Origin: Marinimicrobium hydrolyticum
Lineage (GTDB): Bacteria; Pseudomonadota; Gammaproteobacteria; Pseudomonadales; Cellvibrionaceae
Reading direction: 5' to 3'
DNA: 64,000 bases
NCBI RefSeq assembly: GCF_030848505.1
Contig: NZ_JAVDDU010000002.1
Coordinates: forward strand, 605,777-669,776
The translations under genes and the position numbers were made by a program. Below, piece after piece: positions 16,562-25,271 of the stretch (position 1 is its first letter; each line of letters opens with the position of its first letter). A model generated the notes under the pieces. The model saw nothing but the letters and a program-made list of their open reading frames with translations, searched no databases and had not been told where the DNA came from.

Positions 16562-19150
16562 TTAATTTACCAGTGAACAAATGGATTCAGACATGCCGAC
16601 ATCGGGGAGGATATCTTCCAATGCGGAGATGTCCCACCAATCGCACACAATTTCGTTCGCCACTATGGGCACCTCGGCACTGATATGCTCCGCTAGATCG
16701 GCGCGTTGCTCATTACCGGAGTAAATGGTCGCCGCTGTTGGTCGCAGGCGAGATATCGTTTTATGTAAATCCAGGTCACGCAGCTGCGCGATGGTCAGGT
16801 GCGAATAAACGAACGCTAGCAACTCTTCGCCTTGAACAGATTTCTGTCGATAGAACAGCGGCAACATGGATCGGTGAGCCTTAGTAAGCCGACGCTGGGC
16901 GCGCCTTAGATCTTCTAGGTGCTGGATGCCAGAGAAAATGGGATCCCACAGTACAAGCCGCGAGAAACTCTCTGGCTGCGCCTCAGCCACCTGAGTCATG
17001 AGACTCGCACCCAGGCGAACTCCAATACCCACAACCTGACGAACGCCCGCTCGTCGCTTTAACTCACCGACGGCAGAATCAATATTGGCTTTCCAAAGCT
17101 CCAAACTGGCTTGAGAGCCCTCCCCAAGGGAATCGCCCATACCAAAAAAATCAAAGCGCATCACGGGAACGCCGCGAGCAATTAGCTGGCGAATTACTTT
17201 ACGCATCACAAAGTGAGTACGAGTCCATTCGCTGCCGATGGGGGGGCAAATCAAGACGGCAGACTCGGCATGATTCGCCTCTGATGGGTAGTAAAGGCCA
17301 TACAATTCCGCTTCAGGGCCAAAGTAGAAGGCCTCGCTGTAAGGCTCCTCACGTACAGCGCTTTGTGAGTTGCTCCGACTCGGGGGAACCAAGCCCCGTT
17401 GGCGGTCACAGATCGCGGCTAAAACCTGGAGGTTTTCTCGTAGTACATCCATTCCATCCAACGTAACCGCCAATTCCGACTCGACGCGAAGAATGAATTC
17501 CATCGCCAAAAGCGAATAGCCACCCAAAAAGAAGAAGTTGTCCTCCCTTCCTACGTCTTCTACACGCAGGAGTTCCATCCATAGTGAGGTTAAAGCAATT
17601 TCTGTTTCAGTCTCAGGCGAAAGGGGTTTTGTGGATCGCTGTATTTTATGTGCAGCGGGCTGCGGCAGCGCGAAACGATCGACTTTCATGTTGTGATTGA
17701 GAGGCAAGGCCTGCAGGGGAACATAACGGCTGGGAACCATATAGTCCGGCAAAAATCTCGCCAGGTACTCCCGCACGGCCGCCGTGTCTTTTTCAGTTCC
17801 CTGGGCAAACACCGGATACGCTACGAGGGTTTTGTCCCCCGGAACCAACTCCCATGCCATCACCACACCATCTTGAACATTCGGGGCCCGACGTAACATG
17901 AGTTCGATTTCAGCGAGCTCTACACGCATGCCACGTAACTGCACTTGAAAGTCCCGGCGACCGAGCATTTCCAAGTCGCCCTGCGCATCGAAGCGGCCAA
18001 TGTCACCCGTAGCGTAAAATCGCCGCCCTTCAAGCCAGCGAAACTTTTCCTGGGTCAGTTCCGGCTTGTTGAGATAGCCTTTCACCAAACCATTTCCGGC
18101 AAACCATACCTCACCCACTTGACCCGGGCCGAGAACGCGCTGTTGATCGTCGAGTACTCGGACCTCAACACCTGGAAACGGTTGACCCACAAAGGTCTTG
18201 TTAATGGCGCCCGACTCAGGCACTTGGTGCGTGCAGCCCATGCAACTCACTTCGCTGCAACCATAGATGACGTAAACTTCGGCGTTGCGGAAAACCTGAC
18301 GCAGCTCCTCCAGCAGCTCCGGGGGCACCATATCGCCACCGGAAGAGGCGTGCCGAACATGACCGAATTGGTCAACGTTTTCCACCGTGGTACGGATGAA
18401 ATTCACCAGACTACGCAGCAGACTCGGCCCTATGTGAAAGAAGGTCACCTCCCGAAAAGTAGCCAGCATGCGGTGCGGATCAAGAATATGGTCCCGGTCC
18501 AGCAGCACAAGCCTAGCGCCCGATATCAGCGGCAACATAAGTTCAAACATGCTGATACTGAAACTGTAGCGCGCAACGGAAGGGATGACATCGTGCTCGG
18601 TAACACCGTAGCGATCCCGAGCGCTGTACAAGTAGTTGCACAAATTATTGTGGCTGGCGAGCACGCCTTTGGGAGTGCCGGTAGTCCCGGAGGTATAATA
18701 AATATAGGCACTATCATCGGGGTGAACGTCTACCCCAGGGTTTTCGGCTGGAAACGACGCCAGCATTTCTTCATCGTCGTCCAGACAAAGCACGGTGCCT
18801 TCATGAGCGGGCAACTGACTAGCAAGTTTCGAGCGGGTGATGATGACTTTCGGACGAACGTCATCCAAGATCATTTCAACACGGGCTGGCGGGTGCGTCG
18901 GGTCCAAGGGAACGTAGACACCACCGGCCTTTAAAATGCCCAACAGGGTGGTCACAATTTCAAAGCCGGGTTCTAGAAACACGGCTACGGCTGTTTCTCT
19001 GCCAATATCGTTGGCAATCAAGAAGCTGGCCAGTCGGTTCGCCTCCCGGTTCACAGCGGCATAGCTCATCTGCCTGTCGCTATAACGCAGAGCCGGTGTC
19101 TGAGGGTGCTCTTGGGCGTGCCTTTCAAATACCTTAAATACAGCTTCCAT
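16562..19150 (-). CDS. NRPS-like fusion: adenylation domain, carrier protein, alpha/beta hydrolase
   Basis: An 862-aa protein in three parts. The adenylation domain (1-500) has A3 YTSGTTGTPKG at 152-162, A7 YATGD at 379-383 and the catalytic lysine K489. A carrier domain (510-585) has LGGYS with phosphopantetheine serine S546. The C-terminal alpha/beta hydrolase-like domain (605-862) has an elbow G-V-R-L-G at 710-714 in which Arg replaces the catalytic Ser. In motif A4 the aspartate that binds an alpha-amino group is Ser198 ('FSISMFE'), so the activated acid is probably not an ordinary alpha-amino acid. No condensation domain is present. The domain order recalls A-T-TE enzymes that act on keto acids, and exosortase-A loci where ligase, carrier and hydrolases are separate genes. 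Confidence 0.88.
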   Translation of the reverse strand: MEAVFKVFERHAQEHPQTPALRYSDRQMSYAAVNREANRLASFLIANDIGRETAVAVFLEPGFEIVTTLLGILKAGGVYVPLDPTHPPARVEMILDDVRPKVIITRSKLASQLPAHEGTVLCLDDDEEMLASFPAENPGVDVHPDDSAYIYYTSGTTGTPKGVLASHNNLCNYLYSARDRYGVTEHDVIPSVARYSFSISMFELMLPLISGARLVLLDRDHILDPHRMLATFREVTFFHIGPSLLRSLVNFIRTTVENVDQFGHVRHASSGGDMVPPELLEELRQVFRNAEVYVIYGCSEVSCMGCTHQVPESGAINKTFVGQPFPGVEVRVLDDQQRVLGPGQVGEVWFAGNGLVKGYLNKPELTQEKFRWLEGRRFYATGDIGRFDAQGDLEMLGRRDFQVQLRGMRVELAEIELMLRRAPNVQDGVVMAWELVPGDKTLVAYPVFAQGTEKDTAAVREYLARFLPDYMVPSRYVPLQALPLNHNMKVDRFALPQPAAHKIQRSTKPLSPETETEIALTSLWMELLRVEDVGREDNFFFLGGYSLLAMEFILRVESELAVTLDGMDVLRENLQVLAAICDRQRGLVPPSRSNSQSAVREEPYSEAFYFGPEAELYGLYYPSEANHAESAVLICPPIGSEWTRTHFVMRKVIRQLIARGVPVMRFDFFGMGDSLGEGSQASLELWKANIDSAVGELKRRAGVRQVVGIGVRLGASLMTQVAEAQPESFSRLVLWDPIFSGIQHLEDLRRAQRRLTKAHRSMLPLFYRQKSVQGEELLAFVYSHLTIAQLRDLDLHKTISRLRPTAATIYSGNEQRADLAEHISAEVPIVANEIVCDWWDISALEDILPDVGMSESICSLVN

Positions 19151-19376
19151 GAATGTGTCTCAGGTGCTACCCACGATCATCGATTATTTGGAATACGGGA
19201 CACCAAGAGATTTGGCAAGGCATTCGCGCAAGTTCCATTCCCTGTGTATGGCGTACGAGTCTTACTGGCCAGTATAAACGCTCTCGTGCGTAGATGGGCG
19301 CACCAAAGCGGGCAAGCATAAAAAAAGAGTAAAAATACTCGGAGTCGGAGTCAAGAGCCTATAAGAAATAGGTACT

Positions 19377-19397
19377 GCGGCGGTAAATTACCGCCGC
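19377..19397. terminator. Perfect 21-nt palindrome at end of the zinc operon
   Basis: Arms 19377-19386 and 19388-19397 are exact reverse complements (GCGGCGGTAA / TTACCGCCGC) around a single A. It lies eight bases after the stop of the zrgA-like gene and probably ends the dksA2-zigA-DUF1826-zrgA transcript. There is no T run on either side, so termination may need Rho or the structure may protect the 3' end. Confidence 0.5.
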
Positions 19398-19404
19398 GAG
19401 GCCT

Positions 19405-20058
19405 TTAGTGGGAAAAGCGCGTTGCGGGCAAACTGGGGGAGAGGGTTGCCGCACCTTGTTGATCTTCGACAATCCATTTGAGCGACATCGCTTCCAGCGT
19501 CGGAAGCTGTTCAAAGAGAGCAAATTGCACGCGCCTCAGACGCGCGGGCTCAGCACACTCGAAGGCGTAATAGGCTTGGAAGTCAGCGTGAGTATTTCCA
19601 CGGCGGTATTGCGGCAGCAGGGTTTCGGATTCTTTTAGGCGACACTCCGCTTCAGGAGGAAGCAGCAATACTTTTTCGGCCGTATTCAAAAGCGTTTCGG
19701 CTTCTTGAATAGCTTGGTGTTGTCTGCCGGTACTGGGTGCGGACTCAAACCCCACCACATCAACACCGGGTAAGACCAGCTCCACATCGAGCCTGTTGCC
19801 TTCCAGAACCAAGTTAATTTCACCTCGGCCGTGGACATGGGCGCCGTGCTGACGACGTGGTTCATGGCTGTGATGGTGGTCATGGTCATGGTCATCAGCA
19901 TGCTCGAAGCCATGCGCCCGATCAATTCCAGGTTCGGCATGACTGTGGCTATGCGAGCCAGAACCTTCACGTTCACAGGCCATGAGTAAGCCGGCGAGAA
20001 TCACTGGCAATAAAAGCGTCGCGCGACGAATGGCCGATACGGCGGCTGCAGTAGTCAT
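19405..20058 (-). CDS. zrgA: ZrgA-like zinc-binding lipoprotein (DUF2796)
   Basis: A 217-aa predicted lipoprotein. The signal peptide ends at a lipobox (LLMAC, Cys near residue 28), followed by two His/Asp-rich stretches at about 35-72 that should bind zinc or other divalent metals. The rest matches DUF2796, the family of ZrgA, a periplasmic zinc-uptake aid under Zur control in Vibrio. It is the last gene of a leftward set (65 bases after the DUF1826 gene) that starts at a Zur box. The role inferred is metal capture in the periplasm for the ZnuABC system found 12 kb away. Confidence 0.8.
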   Translation of the reverse strand: MTTAAAVSAIRRATLLLPVILAGLLMACEREGSGSHSHSHAEPGIDRAHGFEHADDHDHDHHHSHEPRRQHGAHVHGRGEINLVLEGNRLDVELVLPGVDVVGFESAPSTGRQHQAIQEAETLLNTAEKVLLLPPEAECRLKESETLLPQYRRGNTHADFQAYYAFECAEPARLRRVQFALFEQLPTLEAMSLKWIVEDQQGAATLSPSLPATRFSH

Positions 20059-20123
20059 GGTAGCTCTCTGAATCTCAAAGGTTCTAGGGTTCCAACGGGT
20101 TGCTGGGTGGAGTGCACACGCTC

Positions 20124-20777
20124 TTAGGATACAACATCAAAGGTCACCAGCAACCTACGCTCGCCGGCCGCCAGGGCCGGCGAACGATGAATTAAGCCAC
20201 GGCCCTCATTGTTCTCCCAAAGCTCCCCTTTGAACAACGCCACTTCACCCTCGGCCAGTTGTTGTACGTCAGCGTCGCTCTGCATAAGTCCGGATTCAGC
20301 GTCGCTTAAGCCCTTGGCGCCCGCGCCCAACCTGGTTCGGTCGGCACAGTGATTGCTCAACCACTCGCTGCCCGGGCCGCCATAAGTGGTGACCAGACGG
20401 ACCGGAACCCGGTCCACGTGAAAACGAGGGCACATGGCCGCATCCAGCGTGCTGAGCCGCAGACCGACGTTGCGGCAATCAAAGAGGCAACAGTACATGT
20501 CCAACAACCAGTGGATATCATCCGCCAAGGGCTGCACGGCTTTACAGGCACCCAGAATCGATTGATACAGTGCGAAAGGAGACCCTGCTTCCTTGATGGC
20601 CAAGGTCCGGCCAGAGTTGAGTAAATTCTGCACACAGGCGTTTAACTCCAGGTCCAGGTCGCGCTGCCAACAGGAGAGGCTCACAGTATCCCGATAAAAC
20701 TCGGTGAACACGTCTGGTGTGGGCCCGAATGCCCAGTGGTCGGAGGCTTGGTGGTCAAGTTGCTCGGTCAGGCTCAT
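20124..20777 (-). CDS. DUF1826 protein of the zinc-starvation operon
   Basis: The 217-aa protein matches DUF1826, whose members are found in Zur-regulated clusters with CobW GTPases. A His/Asp/Arg pattern ('[24 protein letters not shown]' region) and 'HRSP' near the C-terminus suggest a metal-dependent dioxygenase-like or cupin fold, but the activity is unknown. The start is fixed by a four-base ATGA overlap with the stop of the upstream CobW gene; an upstream extension of 32 codons lies inside that gene. Several Cys and His residues could hold a metal. Family confident, function not. Confidence 0.8.
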   Translation of the reverse strand: MSLTEQLDHQASDHWAFGPTPDVFTEFYRDTVSLSCWQRDLDLELNACVQNLLNSGRTLAIKEAGSPFALYQSILGACKAVQPLADDIHWLLDMYCCLFDCRNVGLRLSTLDAAMCPRFHVDRVPVRLVTTYGGPGSEWLSNHCADRTRLGAGAKGLSDAESGLMQSDADVQQLAEGEVALFKGELWENNEGRGLIHRSPALAAGERRLLVTFDVVS

Positions 20778-21976
20778 TCGGTTTCCTCTGCCTCCATCCA
20801 TTGAGGGAAGGGGTCCGGCAGTGTCCGCCAAAGACTTTCTCCAGCCAGCAGTTCCGCATCCGACAATAGGCACTGATCCAGCTGGCGGGTAATGTCCTCT
20901 TTACCCAAGCCCTGACCTATGAACACCAGCTCCTGACGCATATCCCCAAAAGGCTCCTGCCACTTCTCCATGATGTAGGCGCGCTGCTCGTCATCGTCCG
21001 GCCAATGTTGTTCCGGTACGGCCTTCCAAAACAGACCCGCAGCACCGTGCTGGGCGATGCCGCCCGCCTGACTCCATTGGCCAGCCAACTGCGGCCGCGT
21101 GGCGAGCCAAAAAAAGCCCTTTGAGCGTAGGAGTTTGCCGCTCAATTGCGGGTTGTCAAAGAAGTCATGCAACTTTTGGGGATGAAAGGGCCGACGTGCG
21201 GTGTAGGTAAAGCTGGAAATCCCATACTCCTCTGTCTCTGGCGTATGCTCTCCACGCATTTCCGCCAGCCAGCCTGGAGCCAGCTGCGCATGTTCAAAAT
21301 TAAACTTGCCGGTATTTAGAACGGCATCCAGAGGTACTTGGCCCATGGTCATGGGTAGAATCTCCGCACGGGTGTTCAAACTGCGCAATACCGCTTTCAG
21401 TTCATCCAACTGGGCCTCACTCAACAGGTCGGTTTTGCTGATCAGCAGAATGTCGCAGAATTCGATTTGATCCACCAACAAGTCGGCCACATTGCGCTCG
21501 TCTTCTTCGCCCAGGTGCTCACCAGCCTCTTTCAGCGATTTGGCCTGATGGTAATCGTTTAAGAAATTGGCGCCGTCCACCACCGTGACCATGGTGTCCA
21601 GGCGCGCCACTTGTGACAGGGACCGCCCTTGTTCATCTTCAAACGTGAAGGTTTCGGCCACGGGCAGAGGTTCGGAGATGCCGGTGGACTCAATCACCAA
21701 GGCGTCAAAGCGCCCTTCTTCCGCCAGACGACTGACCTCCAGAAGTAAATCCTCGCGCAAGGTGCAACATATGCAGCCGTTGCTCATTTCCACCAGTTTT
21801 TCCTCGGTGCGGTTGAGCGCACCTTGCACCAAGGCGGCGTCAATGTTGACCTCACTCATGTCGTTCACAATCACCGCGACCTTGCGGTCTTGTCGATTGT
21901 TCAAAATGTGATTGAGCAGAGTGGTTTTTCCAGCGCCGAGAAAGCCGGACAGGACGGTAACGGGAAGGGGTTGCAT
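20774..21976 (-). CDS. zigA: ZigA-like CobW GTPase
   Basis: A 400-aa COG0523 GTPase with Walker A at 11-18 (GFLGAGKT), the C-x-C-C metal motif at 68-71 (CICC), the guanine-specificity motif in 'ISKTDLL' and a CobW C-terminal domain. Zur-controlled members (ZigA in Acinetobacter, ZagA in Bacillus) deliver zinc to essential proteins during starvation. The ATG is two bases after the stop of the dksA2-like gene, so the two are coupled. The frame is open upstream, but that extension overlaps dksA2 and is not family-like. Name given by context and family; orthology to Acinetobacter ZigA is not proven. Confidence 0.85.
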   Translation of the reverse strand: MQPLPVTVLSGFLGAGKTTLLNHILNNRQDRKVAVIVNDMSEVNIDAALVQGALNRTEEKLVEMSNGCICCTLREDLLLEVSRLAEEGRFDALVIESTGISEPLPVAETFTFEDEQGRSLSQVARLDTMVTVVDGANFLNDYHQAKSLKEAGEHLGEEDERNVADLLVDQIEFCDILLISKTDLLSEAQLDELKAVLRSLNTRAEILPMTMGQVPLDAVLNTGKFNFEHAQLAPGWLAEMRGEHTPETEEYGISSFTYTARRPFHPQKLHDFFDNPQLSGKLLRSKGFFWLATRPQLAGQWSQAGGIAQHGAAGLFWKAVPEQHWPDDDEQRAYIMEKWQEPFGDMRQELVFIGQGLGKEDITRQLDQCLLSDAELLAGESLWRTLPDPFPQWMEAEETE

Positions 21977-21978
21977 GA

Positions 21979-22419
21979 TTAACCTCGTTGTTTTGCGTAA
22001 TTGCGTTCTTGCTGTTCTTGCCGATTTTTTTCTTCCACGCACAGCTCGGCGGTGGGCCGCAGCAGCAGCCGAGCCAGGCCTATGGGCTCGCCGGTAACGG
22101 CACAATAACCGTAGCTGCCGTCTTCGATGTGGTTAAGCGACTGGTCGATTTTGCGCAGCAGGTAATACTGCCGCTCAGCCAAACGCATGCGCTGGCGGTT
22201 TTCCTCCTCGGCGGCCGCGCGATCCAATTCATCGGCTTCAGGCTCGCTGGCTGCTATCGCTTGCTTGATACCTTCTATGGCCTCTTGTGTCTCTTTTTTG
22301 AGAGTCAGTAAGCGATTGCGAAAAAACTCTCGCTGGCGCGAATTCATGTACTCAGCTTTGGGCATACGCAACAACTGGCTTTCGCTCAAAGGCGGGAGCT
22401 CGCTCATTTTGATAGGCAT
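21979..22419 (-). CDS. dksA2: Zinc-independent DksA paralogue (DksA2-like)
   Basis: A 146-aa member of the DksA/TraR family, which binds the RNA polymerase secondary channel and works with ppGpp. The long coiled coil (about 28-100) with acidic residues near its tip (E60-D66) is present. The usual four-Cys zinc finger is reduced to C106-x2-T109-x17-C127-x2-E130, so only two cysteines remain. This is the pattern of Pseudomonas DksA2, which works without zinc and replaces DksA in starvation. It is the first gene after a perfect Zur box and is followed two bases later by zigA. Confidence 0.92.
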   Translation of the reverse strand: MPIKMSELPPLSESQLLRMPKAEYMNSRQREFFRNRLLTLKKETQEAIEGIKQAIAASEPEADELDRAAAEEENRQRMRLAERQYYLLRKIDQSLNHIEDGSYGYCAVTGEPIGLARLLLRPTAELCVEEKNRQEQQERNYAKQRG

Positions 22420-22436
22420 CCTAATGATCGTTGGAC

Positions 22437-22449
22437 GTTATAACATAAC
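22437..22449. promoter_or_regulatory. Zur box upstream of dksA2-zigA operon
   Basis: The site GTTAT-AAC-ATAAC is a perfect 5-3-5 inverted repeat identical to the Zur consensus core of gammaproteobacteria. It lies 17 bases before the dksA2 start, so bound Zur-Zn would block that promoter. The same half-sites occur between znuA and zur. Confidence 0.85.
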
Positions 22450-22522
22450 ATATCTGGCTTGATTCTCAAGGCTTCTTTCGCGCACAATCTAAAAGAAGTC
22501 TTACAAAAAAGGGGTACTTTGG

Positions 22523-23545
22523 ATGGTCAGATCTCTAACACCGATGCGTATTTTTTTGCTCGTTCTGGTCGCATGTGTTGTGATTTTCTCGCTTAGTTTG
22601 GTGGATAGGACCCCGCCCCACGTGGCGCCAGTAACCACATACGGTTTTCTATCGGTGGACGGTAACCAAATCGTTGATATGCATGGAGAGCCAGTGGCTC
22701 TGGCAGGGCCCAGCCTATTCTGGTCGAACAACAATTGGGGCGGGGAACGCTTCTACAACAGCGGGGTTGTGCACGAGGTGGCCTGGAACTGGAACGCCTC
22801 TCTGATTCGCGCCGCCATGGGCGTTGAGGCATCCGGGGGTTATCTGGAAGACAAGGAGAGCAATCTGGCCAGAGTGGAAACGGTGATTGACGCGGCCATT
22901 AAGGAAGGTCTTTACGTCATCGTTGACTGGCATTCGCACCGTGCCGAGGAGCACCCAGAAGAGGCCGTAGAGTTTTTTACCCACATCGCCCGGGAATACG
23001 GCGAGTTTCCGAACATCATTTACGAAATTTACAATGAACCGCTGGAGGACACCGACTGGTCAGAAACCATTAAACCCTATGCCGAAGAAGTCATTCGAGC
23101 CATACGGGCGATAGACCCTCAGAACCTGATTGTGGTGGGAACCCCGTCCTGGTCGCAGGATGTGGACGTCGCCGCCCAGGATCCCATAGTCGGTTTCGAA
23201 AACATCGTATACGCCCTGCACTTCTACGCCGGCTCACACGGCCAGGAGCTGCGTGACAAGGCACAAGAGGCGCTGGATCAGGGTCTGGCCTTAATGGTCA
23301 CCGAGTGGGGCACCGTGAATGCCGATGGTGATGGCCAAATCGCCGCCGAGGAGACGAGCTTGTGGTTGGAGTTCATGCGTGAGAATAACCTGTCTCATGC
23401 CAACTGGGCGTTGAATGACAAGGAAGAAGGCGCGTCTATGTTTTACCCTGGCGTCGATACCGACGGCGGCTGGTCCGATGATGACTTTACGGCGTCCGGC
23501 GAGTTTGTACGCTCCATTCTTTTAGAGTGGCACGCCGTCGAGTAA
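22523..23545 (+). CDS. GH5 endoglucanase (cellulase)
   Basis: A 340-aa glycoside hydrolase family 5 protein, predicted to cut beta-1,4-glucans. The catalytic acid/base is E172 in 'IYNEP' and the nucleophile E261 in 'TEWGT'; the family residues N171 and the 'VIVDWHSH' strand (132-139) are also present. One N-terminal hydrophobic helix (8-26) is a signal peptide or membrane anchor; no carbohydrate-binding module follows. The domain reads like subfamily GH5_2. It is a single gene, convergent with the diguanylate cyclase gene and divergent from the zinc operon. GGGG lies eight bases before the ATG. Confidence 0.92.
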   Translation: MVRSLTPMRIFLLVLVACVVIFSLSLVDRTPPHVAPVTTYGFLSVDGNQIVDMHGEPVALAGPSLFWSNNNWGGERFYNSGVVHEVAWNWNASLIRAAMGVEASGGYLEDKESNLARVETVIDAAIKEGLYVIVDWHSHRAEEHPEEAVEFFTHIAREYGEFPNIIYEIYNEPLEDTDWSETIKPYAEEVIRAIRAIDPQNLIVVGTPSWSQDVDVAAQDPIVGFENIVYALHFYAGSHGQELRDKAQEALDQGLALMVTEWGTVNADGDGQIAAEETSLWLEFMRENNLSHANWALNDKEEGASMFYPGVDTDGGWSDDDFTASGEFVRSILLEWHAVE

Positions 23546-23553
23546 TCCGTGAC

Positions 23554-23590
23554 GTAACCACACCTGTCTACCCCAGGCAGGTGCGGTTAC
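23554..23590. terminator. Hairpin between convergent genes
   Basis: GTAACC-A-CACCTG (23554-23566) pairs with CAGGTG-C-GGTTAC (23578-23590), a 13-base stem with one mismatch. It lies between the GH5 stop and runs into the last codons of the diguanylate cyclase gene. No T run follows on either strand, so a bidirectional terminator is likely but not certain. Confidence 0.5.
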
Positions 23591-25145
23591 GACCCGCCGC
23601 TTTAGCCTCATAGAGTGCACGATCAGCCCGACCAAAGACCTTCTCTGGTGTATCTCCCTGCTGGAATTCCGCCACCCCCATGCACAGAGTGACAGTCAGC
23701 GGCTCCTTGCGATAATGGAAGCTGGTGCTGGCAATAGCGTCTCGTATTGCGTCCAAAGCCTTGTGAGCTTCGGCCGCGCCGGTCTCCGGCATCAAAATAA
23801 TAAACTCCTCGCCCCCGAATCGACCGATAAAGTCCACCTCTCGCAGCCGTTTTTCGATGGCCTGGCTTAATACTTTCAGCACCCGGTCACCAGCCTGATG
23901 ACCAAAACGATCGTTGATTTGCTTAAAGTGATCTATATCGCACACAGCCAGGGAAAGCGGGTGACCGTAGCGCTGCCAGCGCTGCGTTTCGTGGCGCACC
24001 CGCTCTTCGTACGCCTCCCGGTTGGGAAGCTGAGTCAGGGGATCGTGTAAGGCCTTGTGACGCTGCTCTTTAAGTTTGGCTCGATTCGCCTCGGCGTCCC
24101 GCTCCATTAAGGCCACACGCTCGGCGAGGGTGGTGAGCTGCCCGACCAAGCCCTCATCCTGGCGCTCGGCGGCACGAAAATCCGCCAGCGCGGAGCGTAT
24201 CTGGCTCAGCTGGGTACTCACCTGCTGCTTCAATTGCTGTAGGTCACGTGCGTCCACCACCTGACCTTCCAAGGATTGGCAATTCATCTCCAAAGCGTTT
24301 TGAAAGTCGCTCTGTGCACTGTTGCGCGCGGTCTCTTGGGCCACCGCGCCGCCCAGCACCCCAGCTATCTCCGCTAGCTCCGCGTTGACTTGGTCCAGGT
24401 ACTGCGCGAACACTTCATTAGCCGCCAGCCACGCTTGTTTCAGGAGATCGCGGGATTGCGCCAAGATGGCGGGCAGATCATTTAGGAGAACATCTGAGGT
24501 AATGCGCTCGCGCAGTTCTTGTAAGGACTCTGGAGCCACATATTCGGTGTCCACGGCGTCAAGTAACCGCTGCAACACTTCCCCGAGCTCTTCCAGAAGG
24601 CCTTCAGATGCGAACTGCGGCGCTGCGCTAGCACCGCGCAAACGCTGGAAAAGCCCGGGGCGCGGGGCTCGAAGTTCCTCCAGAGCGCGCTCCTGCAGTT
24701 CGGCCAACTGATCCAGCAAGGCGGGGTAGAGACCAATTTTTTGTGCCCGTGCCGGTAGCCGAGTGAGGTAATGATCTAATTCTCTCTTTAGGCCTCCGGT
24801 TAGACCGAGAGATCGCAACCCGGACGCCAAGCGAGTCAGTTCCCGAAGGACGTCAGCGTCAAACTGGTCCTGTTGGCCATCGGCGGCGCGCACGGTCTGA
24901 TCCAACTGTGTTAACAGATGGTCGGGCACGGCCTCGGCTTCGTTTCTCAGGGCGGCGCGCAGTTGGTCTAAAAAGTTATCCAGCGCAGAGTCCTGGCCGT
25001 CCACCAGAAGACTCAGCTGCACCAGGGCGCGGCGCAGGCTACGCTGCTGCTGTTGAGCGTCGCGCTCCACTTGCTCCTGGGCATCTAGTGCCTCTAGGTA
25101 TTTTTCCCGCCAGCTTATGGCATCGGCACTGAGATTGGTGGCCAT
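23568..25145 (-). CDS. Diguanylate cyclase (GGDEF protein)
   Basis: A 525-aa cytoplasmic protein. Residues 1-360 are helical and coiled-coil-rich with no recognised sensor domain. The GGDEF domain (365-525) has an intact active site, GGEEF at 444-448, so it should make cyclic di-GMP from GTP. An inhibitory I-site RxxD (R435-D438) lies five residues before it, predicting product feedback inhibition. It sits just before dsbA, the position of the diguanylate cyclase gene next to dsbA in Pseudomonas, with which it may be orthologous. The signal it senses is unknown. Confidence 0.92.
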   Translation of the reverse strand: MATNLSADAISWREKYLEALDAQEQVERDAQQQQRSLRRALVQLSLLVDGQDSALDNFLDQLRAALRNEAEAVPDHLLTQLDQTVRAADGQQDQFDADVLRELTRLASGLRSLGLTGGLKRELDHYLTRLPARAQKIGLYPALLDQLAELQERALEELRAPRPGLFQRLRGASAAPQFASEGLLEELGEVLQRLLDAVDTEYVAPESLQELRERITSDVLLNDLPAILAQSRDLLKQAWLAANEVFAQYLDQVNAELAEIAGVLGGAVAQETARNSAQSDFQNALEMNCQSLEGQVVDARDLQQLKQQVSTQLSQIRSALADFRAAERQDEGLVGQLTTLAERVALMERDAEANRAKLKEQRHKALHDPLTQLPNREAYEERVRHETQRWQRYGHPLSLAVCDIDHFKQINDRFGHQAGDRVLKVLSQAIEKRLREVDFIGRFGGEEFIILMPETGAAEAHKALDAIRDAIASTSFHYRKEPLTVTLCMGVAEFQQGDTPEKVFGRADRALYEAKAAGRNRTCLG

Positions 25146-25217
25146 GGACTTCCCGGTTTTAGGTTTTTTTGAGTATAGCTGAGGATTCTACCGCCTATTT
25201 TCATTGCCCTGAACGAA

Positions 25218-25252
25218 AAAACCCATCGGCGCTTTAGGCGGCGATGGGTTTT
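25218..25252 (-). terminator. Intrinsic terminator of dsbA
   Basis: AAAACCCATCG (25218-25228) pairs with CGATGGGTTTT (25242-25252). On the minus strand the hairpin is followed by a run of T, giving a standard Rho-independent terminator 20 bases after the dsbA stop codon. Confidence 0.85.
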
Positions 25253-25271
25253 GACACGCAGAAGCGAGCGC

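Noticed and set aside
20778..20873. 32-codon extension of the DUF1826 protein
   Set aside because: Lies inside the CobW gene; the ATGA overlap gives a better start.
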